DNA of 64,000 bases, taken from positions 1 to 64,000 of the forward strand of contig CAXKVR010000021.1 in the NCBI GenBank assembly GCA_964058845.1, given 5' to 3'. The position numbers and the translations under genes were made by a program. The notes beneath the pieces were generated by a model. The model saw nothing but the letters and a program-made list of their open reading frames with translations. It did no database searches and was not told the origin of the DNA. The DNA is from Carex sylvatica (lineage: Eukaryota > Streptophyta > Magnoliopsida > Poales > Cyperaceae). This document shows positions 23,737 through 37,027 of this stretch, piece after piece. Position 1 is the stretch's first letter; every line of letters begins with the position of its first letter.

Positions 23737-24262
23737 CACTACTAAAATCTGGGTTTTTTGCATGGATAAAAACATTTGTTGCATGGATAAGTAGTGTCAT
23801 TGCAACTAATATTGGCAGTTCTGACGCAGTTAAACTTGTTGCATGGGTAGTCCCATGCAACAATTACCCATGCAACAAGTTGGATGGTTATCCATGCAAC
23901 TGCCTCTTATTTATCCATGCAACAAATATTTGATGACCCGTGATCCGCCAGCAAGGATAGAAAGTATATTCTAATAAATGTCCATGCAACAACTCATCTC
24001 ATATCCATGCAACAAGTCTCCTGAATTTAGCCTAAACAGTTGCATGGGTAACCCATGCAACAAATATTTGAGAACTATTTGTTGCATGGGCTTACCGTTG
24101 CAACAAGTCGGCAGAATCTAGACAATATTTGTTGCATGGATAACTCATGCAACAAGTTTGGAGGATTATTTGCGCACTATTTGTTGCATGGGTTACCCAT
24201 GCAACAAGTTTTGACAATTTTTAGAACTATTTGTTGCATGGGACTACCCATGCAACAAGTAT
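23737..24262. repeat. left subterminal array of TTGCATGG/CCATGCAA motifs
   Basis: More than fifteen motif copies in both orientations occur here, several as perfect palindromes such as gttgcatgggtaacccatgc. This is the arrangement of transposase-binding subterminal repeats in CACTA elements. Confidence 0.85.
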
Positions 24263-27200
24263 TGAATTTCTGGACAGTGATTTTTTTGTATATATTTGAT
24301 CTCTCCTTTCAAATAGAAAATATTATTGTAAATTACAACAAGGGATACATTACAGTAGTATATTAATTTGTTCACATCCTACTTAAAAAATAAATAAGAT
24401 ACATAAATAATTCAAAAACATAAATTGTAGAATCTTAAAATTTTGGTCTTAAGAATAAACCTTACAAAGTAATAATAAAGATACAAAAGCCTTCACCAAA
24501 TTGTCATGCAACACATTACACAAAATATTACCAATTAATAACCAAATCAAGACTATTTGATTTAAAACCTATAATCTAGATCCAGACCATTATTTTTCAA
24601 GATAATGTAATAATAATTGTTTCAAGATAATATAGGTATCATTCTAAACATTATTATTTAATATACTTATAATGATGTATTGTAGGAATTTGCTTTACGG
24701 CAAATAATAATGTCTTTTTCAATAACCATTTTCACTATAAAAAATAATAATATAAGAGACAACTGGTGTTTAATAAATGTCTTTTTCAATAAACAATTCT
24801 AATTTAATGCCTTAATTGTTGTTAATGATTAGAAAATATTTCTTATTATTTTCATTAATATTAATCTAATCACAATTGAAATGTAATTAAGCAACAACAA
24901 CTTTTTCTCTAAAATTTTGACAATTTAATTTGTCATAAATTTTGAATTAAACATGATTTTCATAATTTCATTTAAATAGCACAATTTGGTCTGACATGAA
25001 ATAAGTGATACAATTAATCACAATTGAAATGCGTAATCCAAAGTTTTATTCGATTTTAAAAAATAGAACCGATCCAACCGAATTAAACTTACCAACCAAT
25101 TAGAACCGAACCAAAGTAAATTTCATAAAAGGAACTAGCACATCTTAAAAAGAATTTACACATCTTAAATCCAAATTATAAAAAGAACTAGCACCCTTGC
25201 AATTATAAACAGAACTTACACATCTTAAATCCAAAAAAAAATCATTACAACTCAATACAAAAATTAAAGCATTTACCTATCCAAAACAAGAGTTCATGTG
25301 AGAGGATTAATTAAAAAGCCATACTATTTACAAATCAGAGGGAGGAATCAAAATATATAATGAATATATAAAATAAAAGCTAAGGGAGATACTTTTTCTT
25401 ATAAATTAAAGAAGATTTGGTTACTTGCTCTTGAAAATATACACCAATTTCGACAAGTATCTCCTTTATGCCTTTGTTCTATTTACCCAGCATGCAATTG
25501 ATACTACTTCCAGCCCAATTCGAATTTGGAATGTGCACACTAAGCTTAACACTAGTCTCAGTTTGAGAAAGCACGCACAAAAAAATGATGCAAAATAAAA
25601 ATGAAATTACAGTACTATACAACTCCCGTGCGTGCTGGAACTTAATCTTAGCACAAGATTAGCAAGACTCAAGATACTAATCATAAATATTAAGTTAATT
25701 ATTGTATTCAAGATACTAGTCCTGAATTGACATCACAAGCCAAAACAACAATAGAAGAATACTATTAGTTTGTCAGTTGGCACAAAACAATAACTACCAG
25801 AATTTTGATTTGTTGCAAGGGTAGCACCAGTAAGTTGCATGGTTAGTTAGGTCTCATGTAAAAGAATTGACATTTCTGATTTCATAAATCTTGTTGCATG
25901 TGATGTCTCATGCAATACATCACCCTTGTAATTGCAGTGCGCTTAACCATGCTATTGTTTCCTATATACTCATGTAAATAAATTAATATCTCTTCACTAG
26001 AACGAGGTTCTCCTTGTGCTTCTGCCAAACCTGTCAGAGAAGAATAAATTATGGATTCTCTACTGTCATTCCTGGGGTTGAGAAAGAAAATGAGATACCA
26101 CCAAAATTAGGGCTTAATCATAGAGAGGGTTTGGTTCAGGTCATCTGATTTGTTATATATCAAAAGACAAATAAGTACTGGCTCTATTCAACATATCAAG
26201 CTCAAGACACGATTCAAAAACAACAACCATTTCACATTTCAATTCTCAAGCAAAAGAGCCAGCAAGGGCTGAAGTCACATACGACCAAAACCTCAACATA
26301 GATCAAAGGACAACCCAAGTATTCAATTAATTCAAAAATGACAAGGAACATGTCTACTTTAAATTAAGGAGAAAATGAGGACAACCCAAGTGCAGAAATA
26401 AGCTGGAGAAAATGAGGCGACTACTATAAATTAAGTAGATTAGAAGGAAAGGCAATCAATTATTTATATGTACATACACATAAAATTATTGAAATTGGCA
26501 CAGAGATATATAGGTATAGTAATTCTAAGTGTATGACATGATTGTTATCATATGGTGTAGATCATAAGAGAAATTAAGAAAAGAAAAGCACAAAGGTTAC
26601 CACTATAATCATCGAGCATTAACACACCAAATCCATGTAACATTTGCAGTTTCACCCCTTGAAGAATGTCTCTTTCACACTCATGCCTTTTACTCCTGCA
26701 TCTATTTCTTAAGCAAAACATTTAAAACCAACATATAATGGTGAAAACCACCAAGATAAAGGGAACAGATAGAAATCAGATAAATACATAACCAGCAGGA
26801 ATATCTCAAGTTCAAAGCTATCATAAATCTATATGGTTTTGCATGTGCATAAATTTGATTTTATTTCTCAAAATATGTTCTAGTTATTCTAAAGATCAAA
26901 ATGTAAATGGAAATATTACCTCTTGTTCTTCAAGCAAAAAAGTCCTTAAATCTTCACTTTTCCTGACATGTCTTTGCTATTTTCATTTCTTAGCTTATTA
27001 GTCTGTACATGAAGAAAAACATAAAATACTATTAAGGGATATCAACATTTCTCTTATAATTATCAAATATAATATTTTCCTTAAAAAAGTACCTCCTTGA
27101 GTATTGTTTCAAACACCACTCCTATCTTTTGTACAAACTCTTGAGGCACTTGATGCTACAAATTTTTTTTTTATATTCGATCACTTGGACTTCTGCTACA

Positions 27201-28000
27201 AAACTGGTACAGTATACCAGCATGCTACATACAATAAGGATGATTTAATGGAAATTTCAACAAAAAAATCTAAAAAAAAAAATATATAGGCCAGTACAAG
27301 TGAAAGCACCCTTTAGTTTTAACTATACAATTAGAAAGTGGTTATCATTTAAAAAATATTGTATTAACCCTTACCTGCGTGCTCTTGAACAGACTTAACA
27401 ATCCCAGTTATTTACTTTGTATAAACTTTGATGTAGAAAATAGTAGACATGTCTTCCTAATTTCTGTTGCAAATGTCTGTCTGAGCATGTGGTGTACCTC
27501 TCTCTCTCTGAAGCATCTAATTGTGCCAACCTCTTTCATTGAAACCATGAAGTTTCAGTTGGAAATTTCAACAAACAGATGGTGTGCTCTACCTGGTTTA
27601 CAAGTATACAAAAAGATATAGACCTTTATTTCTTTGCACTAACTTCACACCACAAATATGTTGCAATGATAGCCTTCACCAAGTACAAATCCGAATAAAC
27701 TTAACTGGTGTACTCATGTTCAAGTTCATTACAACTCTACAAAAAGATACATAGATTGGAATTTTGAATTGGATTTTCTCGATTCTCAGTTGCACACTCA
27801 ATACACCATATCCAGTGATTCTTCACAGTTATTTCTTTAAATTGAAGGCAACTATTTGTTCAGATAGCTTGTAATTAGACTTTTTTTTTAAAAACACTGA
27901 CACGAATTGCATGAACTAGACTGAACCCATTAAGGAAAACAACCCAATTTTTCCTGACTCAATTAAAAACTTAATTATTTGTTTATAGAAGAAGATGAGA
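24263..28000. other. CACTA interior, left part, no gene recognised
   Basis: AT-rich DNA with short stretches that look like decayed exons (for example near 26000-26045 and 27480-27600) but no assignable family. A weaker cluster of ttgcatg motifs lies at 25808-25960. No transposase signature was seen. Confidence 0.4.
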
Positions 28001-31000
28001 AATACATAACTGATGAAGGCCACCATTGCAATCGAAGAAGTGAGAGATTGGCCTGATGGTGACCACAACAGCCACGACATTGGCGGTGCTCGCCGGTTGG
28101 ACGGTCAAAGCCCTGGTCGGGGCGGCGAAAAACCAATCGAGAGGGAGAGGAAAGGGTGGAGATTTTGGAGAGGGTGGAGAGGTTAGTGGCGGCGGCACCA
28201 GATCGGCGTCTTTGTGCCTTGCGCGTATTTCTAGGGAGAGGAAAGGTAAAGGAGAAGTGTTTTTTCCCAAAACGCTCAAGTCAGTACAGAGATCCTTATA
28301 TGTATCTCATTTAACATATTTACTCCCCTCCATCAACTTCTATTAAATAATTTAACTAAGGTAATGTAAAATTATCTATGCAGATCATTGCTGCGTGATC
28401 CATGCAGCATGAATCTTGAAGGATATAGAGCCTTCCACCTGAGGCGGATACAAACCTGATGGATGGCATTACCTAAGAAACATTATTCCATCACAATTTA
28501 TTTACTAAAATGGAGGCCTCCTTTTAAATCAGAACAGTTTATCATACATCAGAGGGCTCTGATTAATCCAGTAGCCAATTAGATAATAATTGCTCAACAA
28601 ATTATATGTACAAAATTCTAAAAAATAAAATTTTGCATTTTAGCATATTGGATAAATAAATTATACTTACAAATATCAACTTTATACAATTTCATTATTA
28701 TTTACCTCTTAAAATAGTGCCATTAAATATGGACCGTGCATTTTCACATTATAAATTGACGGTTAATTTTTCATGAAATGATTCAAAGTTAATATTTAAA
28801 TGATCAAGTGAGAACTCTTAACATATACAATGTAGATGATTTTGAATCTGGTTATGTCTAAGTTTCGATCCGACGTGATGTGATTATAGCCATTCGATGG
28901 CTTGATATTCCGTAAGCTGGATGGATGTGAAAATCACCGTAAATTTGGACAAAATTTTCACACAAACAAATTAAGCTAGTAATCTTTAATTGTAACGGTT
29001 TTGATCGACCAATGCATGACATTTTTGTTTGTTCCTTCATTAGCTTCCACAACTATTGTTGTTGTTGCATAACAAGTGTATAGCATATGAGTTGTTTAAG
29101 ACAACATGCATGTACTAACATACTATTTTATGTGTCTAAATCATTTACTAATACACACAAAAATATTTTAACATTCATTATCTTGTAAATTTTACTAATA
29201 ATAATTTCCAATTTATTTTTAACAAAAAAATGACAAATTTATTCATTAATTAGTAAATTTCCCAGCTCATGCGAAAATTTAATAATACATAATAAATTGA
29301 ATTTCTTCATTAACCCTCTGCCAAAAATTTCACCCTCCTGGCAATTTTAATTCCCTCTCGATCTAGGCGGGTATCCAAATCCCAAAATTTTAATTTCCCC
29401 CCAAACCCTACACCCCACAGAGTGCGCATCATTTGAGATAACTCATTTTTTTGGGTGACCGACGTGTACGGTGCCTATTCGGGCATAGCGCAGGGCCAGT
29501 ATTATTTGAGCTTTGAGATTCGTGTATAACATATGTGAACGGTTGATATTTGCAAAAAAAAGTCATGCAAAATATGAGATAACTCAGAGGGTGCGAATTC
29601 AACCACACCGCTCTATCTCTCTCTCTCTATTCTTCTCTTCTCTAACCTAAAGTTCTGAAATTGGCGCCGTCTCCTGGAGAGTCTCTCTCTCCCAAAACCC
29701 TCCAACCATTTCGAGCTTTGCACCTCTTAACTGGAGCACAATAGCTTCTCGCGCCAACCCGCCAGTAGGAACCACACCTTTCCTCCAGTTCTCCCTCCTC
29801 CTCCTCCTCCAACCCTCTGATGCCGCGATCCCACTTTAAGTTCGCTTGTCGGAGATTGGCCTTACTTCGATCCACACAACTTCACCCAACTCGAACCCAC
29901 CGCTCAAGCTCAGCCCCTCTGTTTAAGCTTTCTCTCTTTCTCTTTCTCTCCCTCCTTTTACTTTTCTTCCCTTTTTACTTGTTCGTATGACTTTAATTAA
30001 TTATGTCCAATCTTTTATTTTCTTTAGAAATTGACACCTGTAACATATCATCTAACACACAACAGGACACTTCATCTCCCAAACAAGGTCAATTTTTCAT
30101 TTTTATCACTTGTTTTCATGTTTTTTTTTTATCTCTGATGGCTGATTGTATATGAACTTAGTACAAATCTAAATTCTAGTATTATATCTGTTTTTAAGGG
30201 TTTCATAGATGCCCTAGGCTCTTTTCACTGTCAGGCGCAAGAACCCAGCTTCTAGCTCTTTTCACTCTCAGGCGCAAGAACCCGGATCTCGAGTAAGGTT
30301 AGATCGAACATCCTGTCTAGTATCGTGCGAACCAACTGATTTTGTCTAAATCAGGTAGTAAGGCAGTAATTAATTTGGGAATTACTAGTTTCACATTTTT
30401 TTGGTTTAATTTCGGTAACCCTAAAATTTTCACTTTTCTGAGTAAAATCGAAATTGAACTGTCAATAGCTTATCAAAGAGATGCTTCCTTCTATCGAAAA
30501 ATTTATCATTCAACTGTGCATAATTGAACTTAACATTTCTATGATAGTTGAGCATGAAGGTGCAGCTAAATAACACTATGACCATATTTCATACTTTACC
30601 AGTAAGTTTACCATATCATCATGTACCAGTGCATCTTGATTTATGGTATATTATCTTATAAGTTCTAGAGACTAACTTGTAAAGTTCTCAAATTTGAAGG
30701 GCATGTTATGTAATTTAGTGTTTTGGTTTCTTGTGCTTGGCTGAAATTTAGTTACTGGAACTGAAATTGGATCTTAGATGAGCTATAAGTTCTAATTAGG
30801 GACAAATTCAACTTGATGTACTTCCCTGAAACTAAAGACAACAGTCACCTGTGTCTAAAGACAACAGTCACCTGTGCCACGCCTCATTGTGTAAAGGTAT
30901 ACTTTTTTGCCTGTTGTAATTTTGTCCAGAGCTGCTTCTCTAGTTCATATTGAATTTCTATTCTCATAGGCATTGAGTGGGGAAAATGCTTCTAGGATTG

Positions 31001-31500
31001 AGAGGTGCACTCTTGCAATGTTTATGCAACCTGATTGGTACGTAGTATGAATTCTCATATCAGATAGTTGCATGTCAAACCTATCTTCTCGACGTATAAA
31101 AAATGACAGTCAATTGAAAATGCATTGCAACCTGACAGGTCTTTCATGTTATGTCTCATTGCATGAAATTGTTTGTGATCTGAAAACTAATTGTGAGCAT
31201 GTTTATCTTACAGGGTTACTTTGTGCTTCTTTCATGGATGCATGTGTACTTCAAAACTGTGAGAATCAAAATGTTCATTTATCTCTCTCAAAATTAAATA
31301 ACTCATGTATTTATTTTTATAATTTTGTGACTTTGTATTAATTTTTTGTAATAGGTTTATGATGTGAATCTAAAGTAGGCATCATGGTCCAGTGCCATAC
31401 CATTCTAGTATTATTTTGGTAATTTACCGGATTATCAACCTTCCATTTTATGCTTCTTCATTTTAATGCTTTTCCAGTCTTGGTACAAGGTATTATTAAT
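28001..31500. other. CACTA interior, leader-like and exon-like captured sequence
   Basis: GC-rich leader-like DNA occurs at 28030-28270 and 29640-29930 (tctctctctcccaaaaccct style). A short repeated phrase, cttttcact then tcaggcgcaagaaccc, occurs twice at 30217-30285. At about 30971-31038 there is an AG/GT-bounded open stretch reading ENASRIERCTLAMFMQPDW. It looks like a plant exon, possibly from a 2-oxoglutarate oxygenase-like gene; that assignment is a guess. No complete gene is visible. Confidence 0.35.
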
Positions 31501-32084
31501 ACTAACTTCCATTCTTATGCTAATGTGATATATATATATATATATATATATGTAGGGTCTAGGTGCTGATTTTATAGAATCAAACGAGAGGCACTTTTCA
31601 AGCACTCAATGCGCGATATGAATAAGAGGTGGCAACATGTCAAGCTGCAATTTTCCAATGGTCCGGGGAAGAAAACCAGAAGAACTAGCCCTTCTAGTGT
31701 GGAGTTTTGTCATCCTTTATCACAAAAAAAAAATGTATTTTGCTGCTAAAAAAAATAGCCTCTTTTTGTAGTTTTTTTGTGATGGGTTGTGCATATATAT
31801 TGGTTATTGAATTTACTATAATGATTAATGATAATTAAAATGTTACTATTCATATTTTATTGTGTTGTTGTTCTTATTATGTTTCACTGTGTAATGTAAA
31901 AGATTTTTTAGTTGTCTATGGATTGGTACCAAATCGGTACAGGTACCAAATTGGTACGGGGTGAATTATATAATTGGGCCTGAATTTTTTTTTCTAGAAT
32001 GACAATTTTTTGCATCGAAAAATCTATACAAATATGAGGCCCAGACAATATCTTTGCAAATAACCTGGTGGAGCCCACGTTATT

Positions 32085-32548
32085 TATCCATGCAACTAAT
32101 AGGTTAATTATCCATGCAACTAACCATGTGGGACCCACGTTATTTATCCATGCAACAACTCAATCCTCTATCGTTACAAATACTCCATGGGACCCACACA
32201 CTATATCGTTTCAACTACTCAATGTTACATCGTTGCAACTACTCAATTTTACATCGTTGCAACTACTCCATGCTATATCGTTGCCAATACTTCCTGCATC
32301 AGATTTGTTGCATTGGTACTTATTGCATGGGCTTACCGTTGCAACAAATGTTTCAGAATTTATTGCATGGATAACCCATGCAACAAGTCAGAAATTGAGT
32401 AGTTGCAACGGGGGTTGTTGCAACGGTATTGTTTTGGGCTTGTTGCATGGGTAACCCATGCAACTGACATTTTTGGTGGTTGTTGCATGGGTAAGCCCAT
32501 GCAACAAGCCGAATTTTATCCATGCAAAAAACCAGAATTCTAGTAGTG
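32085..32548. repeat. right subterminal array of TTGCATGG/CCATGCAA motifs
   Basis: A dozen or more motif copies, including gttgcatgggtaacccatgc, with a subset degenerated to atcgttgcaactact (32200-32290). It mirrors the left array of the CACTA-like element. Confidence 0.85.
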
Positions 32549-32553
32549 TGCAT

Positions 32554-33311
32554 CTTCATTTCCATCTCTTTACAAATTTATGAAAAAAACTATTAGATCA
32601 AACCAAATTATTTTTTTCCCACCATCTCTTGCTTCATCACTCTCCTCAAAATATTCTAATAAAAAAATGTTATATGCATTAGCACTCAATGTTGAATAAA
32701 TTATATTTATTTATAATTGCAGTCAAATCTTATAAAAACTATCACAGTATCAAATTAATTTATAAGTAATTTTCTAATTATGAAAGATACATTTAGTTAT
32801 CGAAAATCATAAGTCTTTATCATTATTTTAATGTCATCCATATAATACACGACTAACCAAAGAGAAAATTATAAATTATTATACTTATAAAATTTTATTT
32901 TTATTTTTTTCAAAATTTCAAAATACGATTAATTATCATACTTTAGATTATTAAAGTTGATCACAAAACTATTAATATATATTATATACAATATTTATAT
33001 TGATAATAAATCTTTATAAATTACATTTTTCTTGAATATCTTTCAGTAATTTGAAGTTTCCACAACTATTTTCATGGTATAACGTCTGAACACTCATTCA
33101 GCGTAGATTGTCGCAAATAAAAATTGAGTTTCTGAACCTGTCAAATCTCGTTCCACACAATTATGTGACAAACAAACATACTTTTACACAAAATTCCACC
33201 CAAATATAATTAGCTTTTTTTTTTTGCATGAAATATTTAGCTAAATTTATATTATTACTAAATATTAGTGCCAATGGTCATATAAACATTAGTACTATTA
33301 ATATATATTAT
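32554..33311. other. intergenic AT-rich region
   Basis: No gene or clear repeat was seen. Confidence 0.5.
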
Positions 33312-33680
33312 GAGGAGGGATCGGATTACATTTTTTTTTTGTGACACCGGTTACACCCTAAAGTCTAAATAGTCAATTCAAACTGTTCAACTTGTTGGAT
33401 ATGTTAAAATGTGCTTGCAGATCAAATTTTACATTTTTCTGAATTTTTTTACTATTTATTAAGATGGGTAAAAAATTCAACGATTTGAATATAGTGATTT
33501 TGTTACATACTTAATAAATAGTAAAAAAATTTCAAAAAATGTAAAATTTGATCTGCAGGCACATTTTAATATATCCAACAAGTTGAACGGTTTGAATCGA
33601 CTGTTTAAACTTTGAAAATTTTGAAAATAGAGAGTGTAATTGAGTGTCACCAAAAAAGAGTGTAATCGGATCCTCCTCTT
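33312..33680. repeat. large foldback element (core family A)
   Basis: The outer arms are GAGGAGGGATC, ggattaca and gtgacacc on the left, complementary to the right end at 33640-33680. The inner core (tgttaaaatgtgcttgcag, then tttactatttattaag) is mirrored. The same outer start GAGGAGGGATC is used by the element at 52372-52780. Confidence 0.8.
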
Positions 33681-35303
33681 AATATATAAACATTAGATGA
33701 AAATTAATGCAAGTAGTCATATAAAAAAGCTATTGAAGTTCTAATCTCAATTAATGGGCAACTATTTTTCATTATATTTTGGCGAAAAAGTCTTGGCACA
33801 ATTTATTTTTCGAAATACTATGAATAAACTTCACATCTAAACTGTATAATTTATCTTTAATGATCAAGACATTTAAATTATATTATAACAAGCTTACGGT
33901 GCTATCATTCTTTGACTTGATTGATCATTATTTTTTATTATAACAAATTTATGACCAAGCATTCAATTGTAAACTCTAAAATAAATAAATGTTTGGTGGA
34001 CGGTGTATTAAATGATGGACAAGGTCCAGGGATATTGGAGGATGAGGCAAGAGGTGAACGCTTGGACGGAGGAGTCCGCATCGTCTGCAATAGATATTAC
34101 CCGTCCGATTGTAAACGAAGCCCATCCGGCGCTGGCCTAAAACATAGGGGTCATCAATATTAGTGTGGATTTAATTCGCACAAATCTTAAAGCTGATCGG
34201 AAAGTCCATATGGATTAACGCAAGAGATTCCTTTTTGTGTTAATGCAGAGGATACGAATTCTGGACGGAGTCGCCCTCGCCTAGACTGGCGAACCATTAA
34301 CCAATTCAATAATGATGCACATTTCTCAACAACTGCACCTGGTATACAGAAAGTTCACTAGTGTTTCCAACTGACTGGTGGGTCCCACAGAAGGAAACTT
34401 AGAGTTCCGCGGCGTTAGATTTCTTTCCCGCCGTTTTCTCGGAAATTTGTGCTGCGGAATTATTATAACATAAAAGTAAAATATAATTTTTACACCGCAT
34501 CTTTATCCGAAATTTTTATCCACAACCAGAGGTTTGCTAAAATCCAGCCGGCCTCAACCCGAACCGATCCGTCTGTGCTCACTGTCCACTGCTTGAGGTA
34601 TCTTTATCCGAATTCGGATATAGACAGATAAACAAGTACACGGGTGCGGATATTAAATGGACTGGTTACGATTTTTTTGAAAAAAAATTCAAATTAAACC
34701 AGACCAAATTGAACTCGTGCCTACCCGTTGTACCCGTTTTTTTTTTTTAATTCAAATTTTTTTTAAAAAATTCCCTCCAACAGTTCAAATCAAAAAAAAG
34801 AAAAAAAGAAAAAAGAAAAAAAATTCGTCCTAAAAAAACTCAAATTTCAAATACTTGAGTTCTTTAAACTTAAAAAAAATAAGTCAATTAACATTTGTTT
34901 TCCACTTATTAACATATAACATTTTTTTTTTACTTATAAACATATAACATTTTAATAGAAAAATAATCAGTTTTTTTCGACAACACTAACATTAACAATA
35001 TTTCATATTAAATTTAATTACAAACATACAACAAATAAAAAATAGCCACAAATATTGTTATTAACATTGTTAAACTTTAATTATTTTCTATATCTCAAAA
35101 ATAGCAACAAATGTGAATAAAATAGTAACTTGGTGTACTATTAAATTTTAATATGATGATAATATTTAGTGATTAGATTGACATTTGATAAATTTTTTTT
35201 AATAATCATCAGCATTCATCTTATATGTATATGTATGTATATATATATATATATATATTATACATGTATTATATATTATATTATATTATATTATATTATA
35301 TTA
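33681..35303. other. intergenic, AT-rich with CCCG-type motifs
   Basis: No gene was recognised. A short GC-richer patch lies at 33990-34150. Motifs such as ctacccgttgtacccg (near 34721) resemble the subterminal motifs of hAT-like elements. A (TA)n run lies at 35237-35262 and a ttata repeat at 35277-35303. Confidence 0.4.
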
Positions 35304-35714
35304 TAGAGTTTTGCTAGTATAACATCAGTGTCATTTTAACCTATATAACACCAACTCTAAAATCTATCAAATTGACTTCAAATGATAAATCCAAACTGTT
35401 CAAACCAATCTACTTCATTAGTTGTGCATTTACAGGCAAAATTTATAACATTTCGAATTTATTTAATATTAGGTAAAGTGGTCAAATATGTGAGTTTTTA
35501 AGTTAATTTTAATACATTAATTTTTTAATATTTTTACCGCTTGATTTGATACTAAAATAACTCGAAAATATAAAATTTTTGTATGTAAACACATCACACA
35601 TAATGTAAATTGATTTGAACAGTTTAGATTAGTCGTTCGAAGTAGATTTGATAGGTTTTAGAGTTGGTGTTAGATAGGCTGAAATGACACTGATGTTATA
35701 CTATCCAAACTCTA
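35304..35714. repeat. large foldback element with unique arms
   Basis: The left arm (TAGAGTTTTGCTAGTATAAC, then atcagtgtcatttt) is mirrored at the right end, complement of TAGAGTTTGGATAGTATAAC. The inner part is only distantly like core family A. It is embedded in TA-rich simple sequence. Confidence 0.75.
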
Positions 35715-37027
35715 TATTATATATACATATACATATATTATATTACATATACTATATATACATCTACATATATTATACATATATTATACTATATATTATA
35801 TTATATGCACATATATTATACATATATACATATATACATAGCGCATGTGGCCGCATTTTAAAACACTGAATATATGTATATGTATATATGCGGCGGCAAA
35901 TACGACAGCAAATGCGACGCATGCAGTGGCAAATATGGCTTAAGTAATTGATTTAAGCAACGTTGTTTTAAAATAATTAATAATTTTGATTTATATTTAA
36001 AGTAATTAATTTAAGTAATTGATTTAAGCAACATTGTTTTAAAATATACAATCATGCCAAATAAATTTTAGTTTAAATATACAACCATATCAAATATACC
36101 TATTAATGGTACAGAAAGAGTGAGGTAACAATATGCACTTTGGTCCGTACTATGAATCCATATCTTCATTTTAAGGTCTAAATAGTTCATCATGATCTCC
36201 ATATGAAAATCTACTTGGAGGCCAAATTTTACATTTTTTTTTATTTCTTTACTTTTTAATCTATTATTTTAAAATAATTCATAATTATTTTTAAAGTAAT
36301 TGATTTAATAAATTTTTTATTTATATTTTATTGTTTTAAAGTAATTGATTTAAGATATTTTTTATTTATATTTTATTTAACATATTAAAAATAAATGAAC
36401 GTTTAGAAAATATATTATCAATTTAAATGTAAACTAAAAATTTCGAGATATAAATAAATTATGAAACTATATAATTAGAATGAGAATTTCAAAATAAAAT
36501 AAAATGACTCGTGTAAAGAAATAAATAAATAGATTTGTACTTAGCCGAATAAATATACAAATTTTTGCATAAATAATTTATATATATAAGTTACAAATTT
36601 TATTTATTTAGGAATTATAAAGATGTGAGTTGATAATTTTATGTGTATATATACACTATTTGATATTGAACTATTCAGATTTTAAAAGTCGAATTATAAA
36701 CGTGTAATAATATTCGTACGACACTGTAAAAAAAATAGAAAAAAAATTCAGACTGGACTGCCCCTTCCCGGACCGCCCGGTCCCTCTACCCGACCCGTCT
36801 GGCCCCAGAATCCGAGACGGGTACTGATATGAAACGGGTAGGGTAGAGTTTTTGAAAAAAAAACCCATCTACCTGTGCCTGTTCTACCCGAGTACCCGTT
36901 CTACCTGTTGCCCACCACGAGTTTACCCGAACCCGTTAGCAAACCTCTATCCACAACACATGAAAATTTAAAATAAATTTTGAAAATCTCGAATCTTAAC
37001 TCGACAGCTGACAATGTCACTCCCACG
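35715..37027. other. intergenic, simple repeats and element remnants
   Basis: TA-rich simple sequence runs to about 35880. A fragment ending gccgcattttaaaacactg (about 35851) looks like a hAT-type MITE end. A half copy of the family A core lies at 36130-36250. The stretch 36750-36950 is rich in acccgt and gggtag motifs, like hAT subterminal DNA. No gene was seen. Confidence 0.4.

Larger units (their letters stand above)
23737..32548. mobile_element. CACTA-like (En/Spm-type) non-autonomous element, about 8.8 kb
   Basis: The left end reads CACTACTAAAATC, TGGG and TTTTTTGCATGG. The right end is the complement of CACTACTAGAATTC, TGG and TTTTTTGCATGG, so the inverted repeats are about 33 bases with few mismatches. 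The trinucleotide CAT precedes the left end (23734-23736) and follows the right end at 32551-32553 after two extra bases, so a 3 bp target duplication is plausible. Both subterminal zones are packed with TTGCATGG and CCATGCAA motifs. Inside I see no TNPA/TNPD-like transposase. GC-rich leader-like stretches (28030-28270, 29640-29900) and exon-like pieces suggest captured host sequence. Confidence 0.8.

Noticed and set aside
23760..24260. CRISPR-like regularly spaced repeats
   Set aside because: Motifs occur in both orientations with irregular spacing in a plant genome; they are CACTA-type subterminal repeats.
27983..28346. Overlapping frames on both strands in a GC-rich patch
   Set aside because: Composition-driven open frames inside the CACTA-like element; no domain recognised.
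33921..34163. 80-codon frame in a GC-richer patch
   Set aside because: No family resemblance; the open part is short and the surroundings are intergenic.
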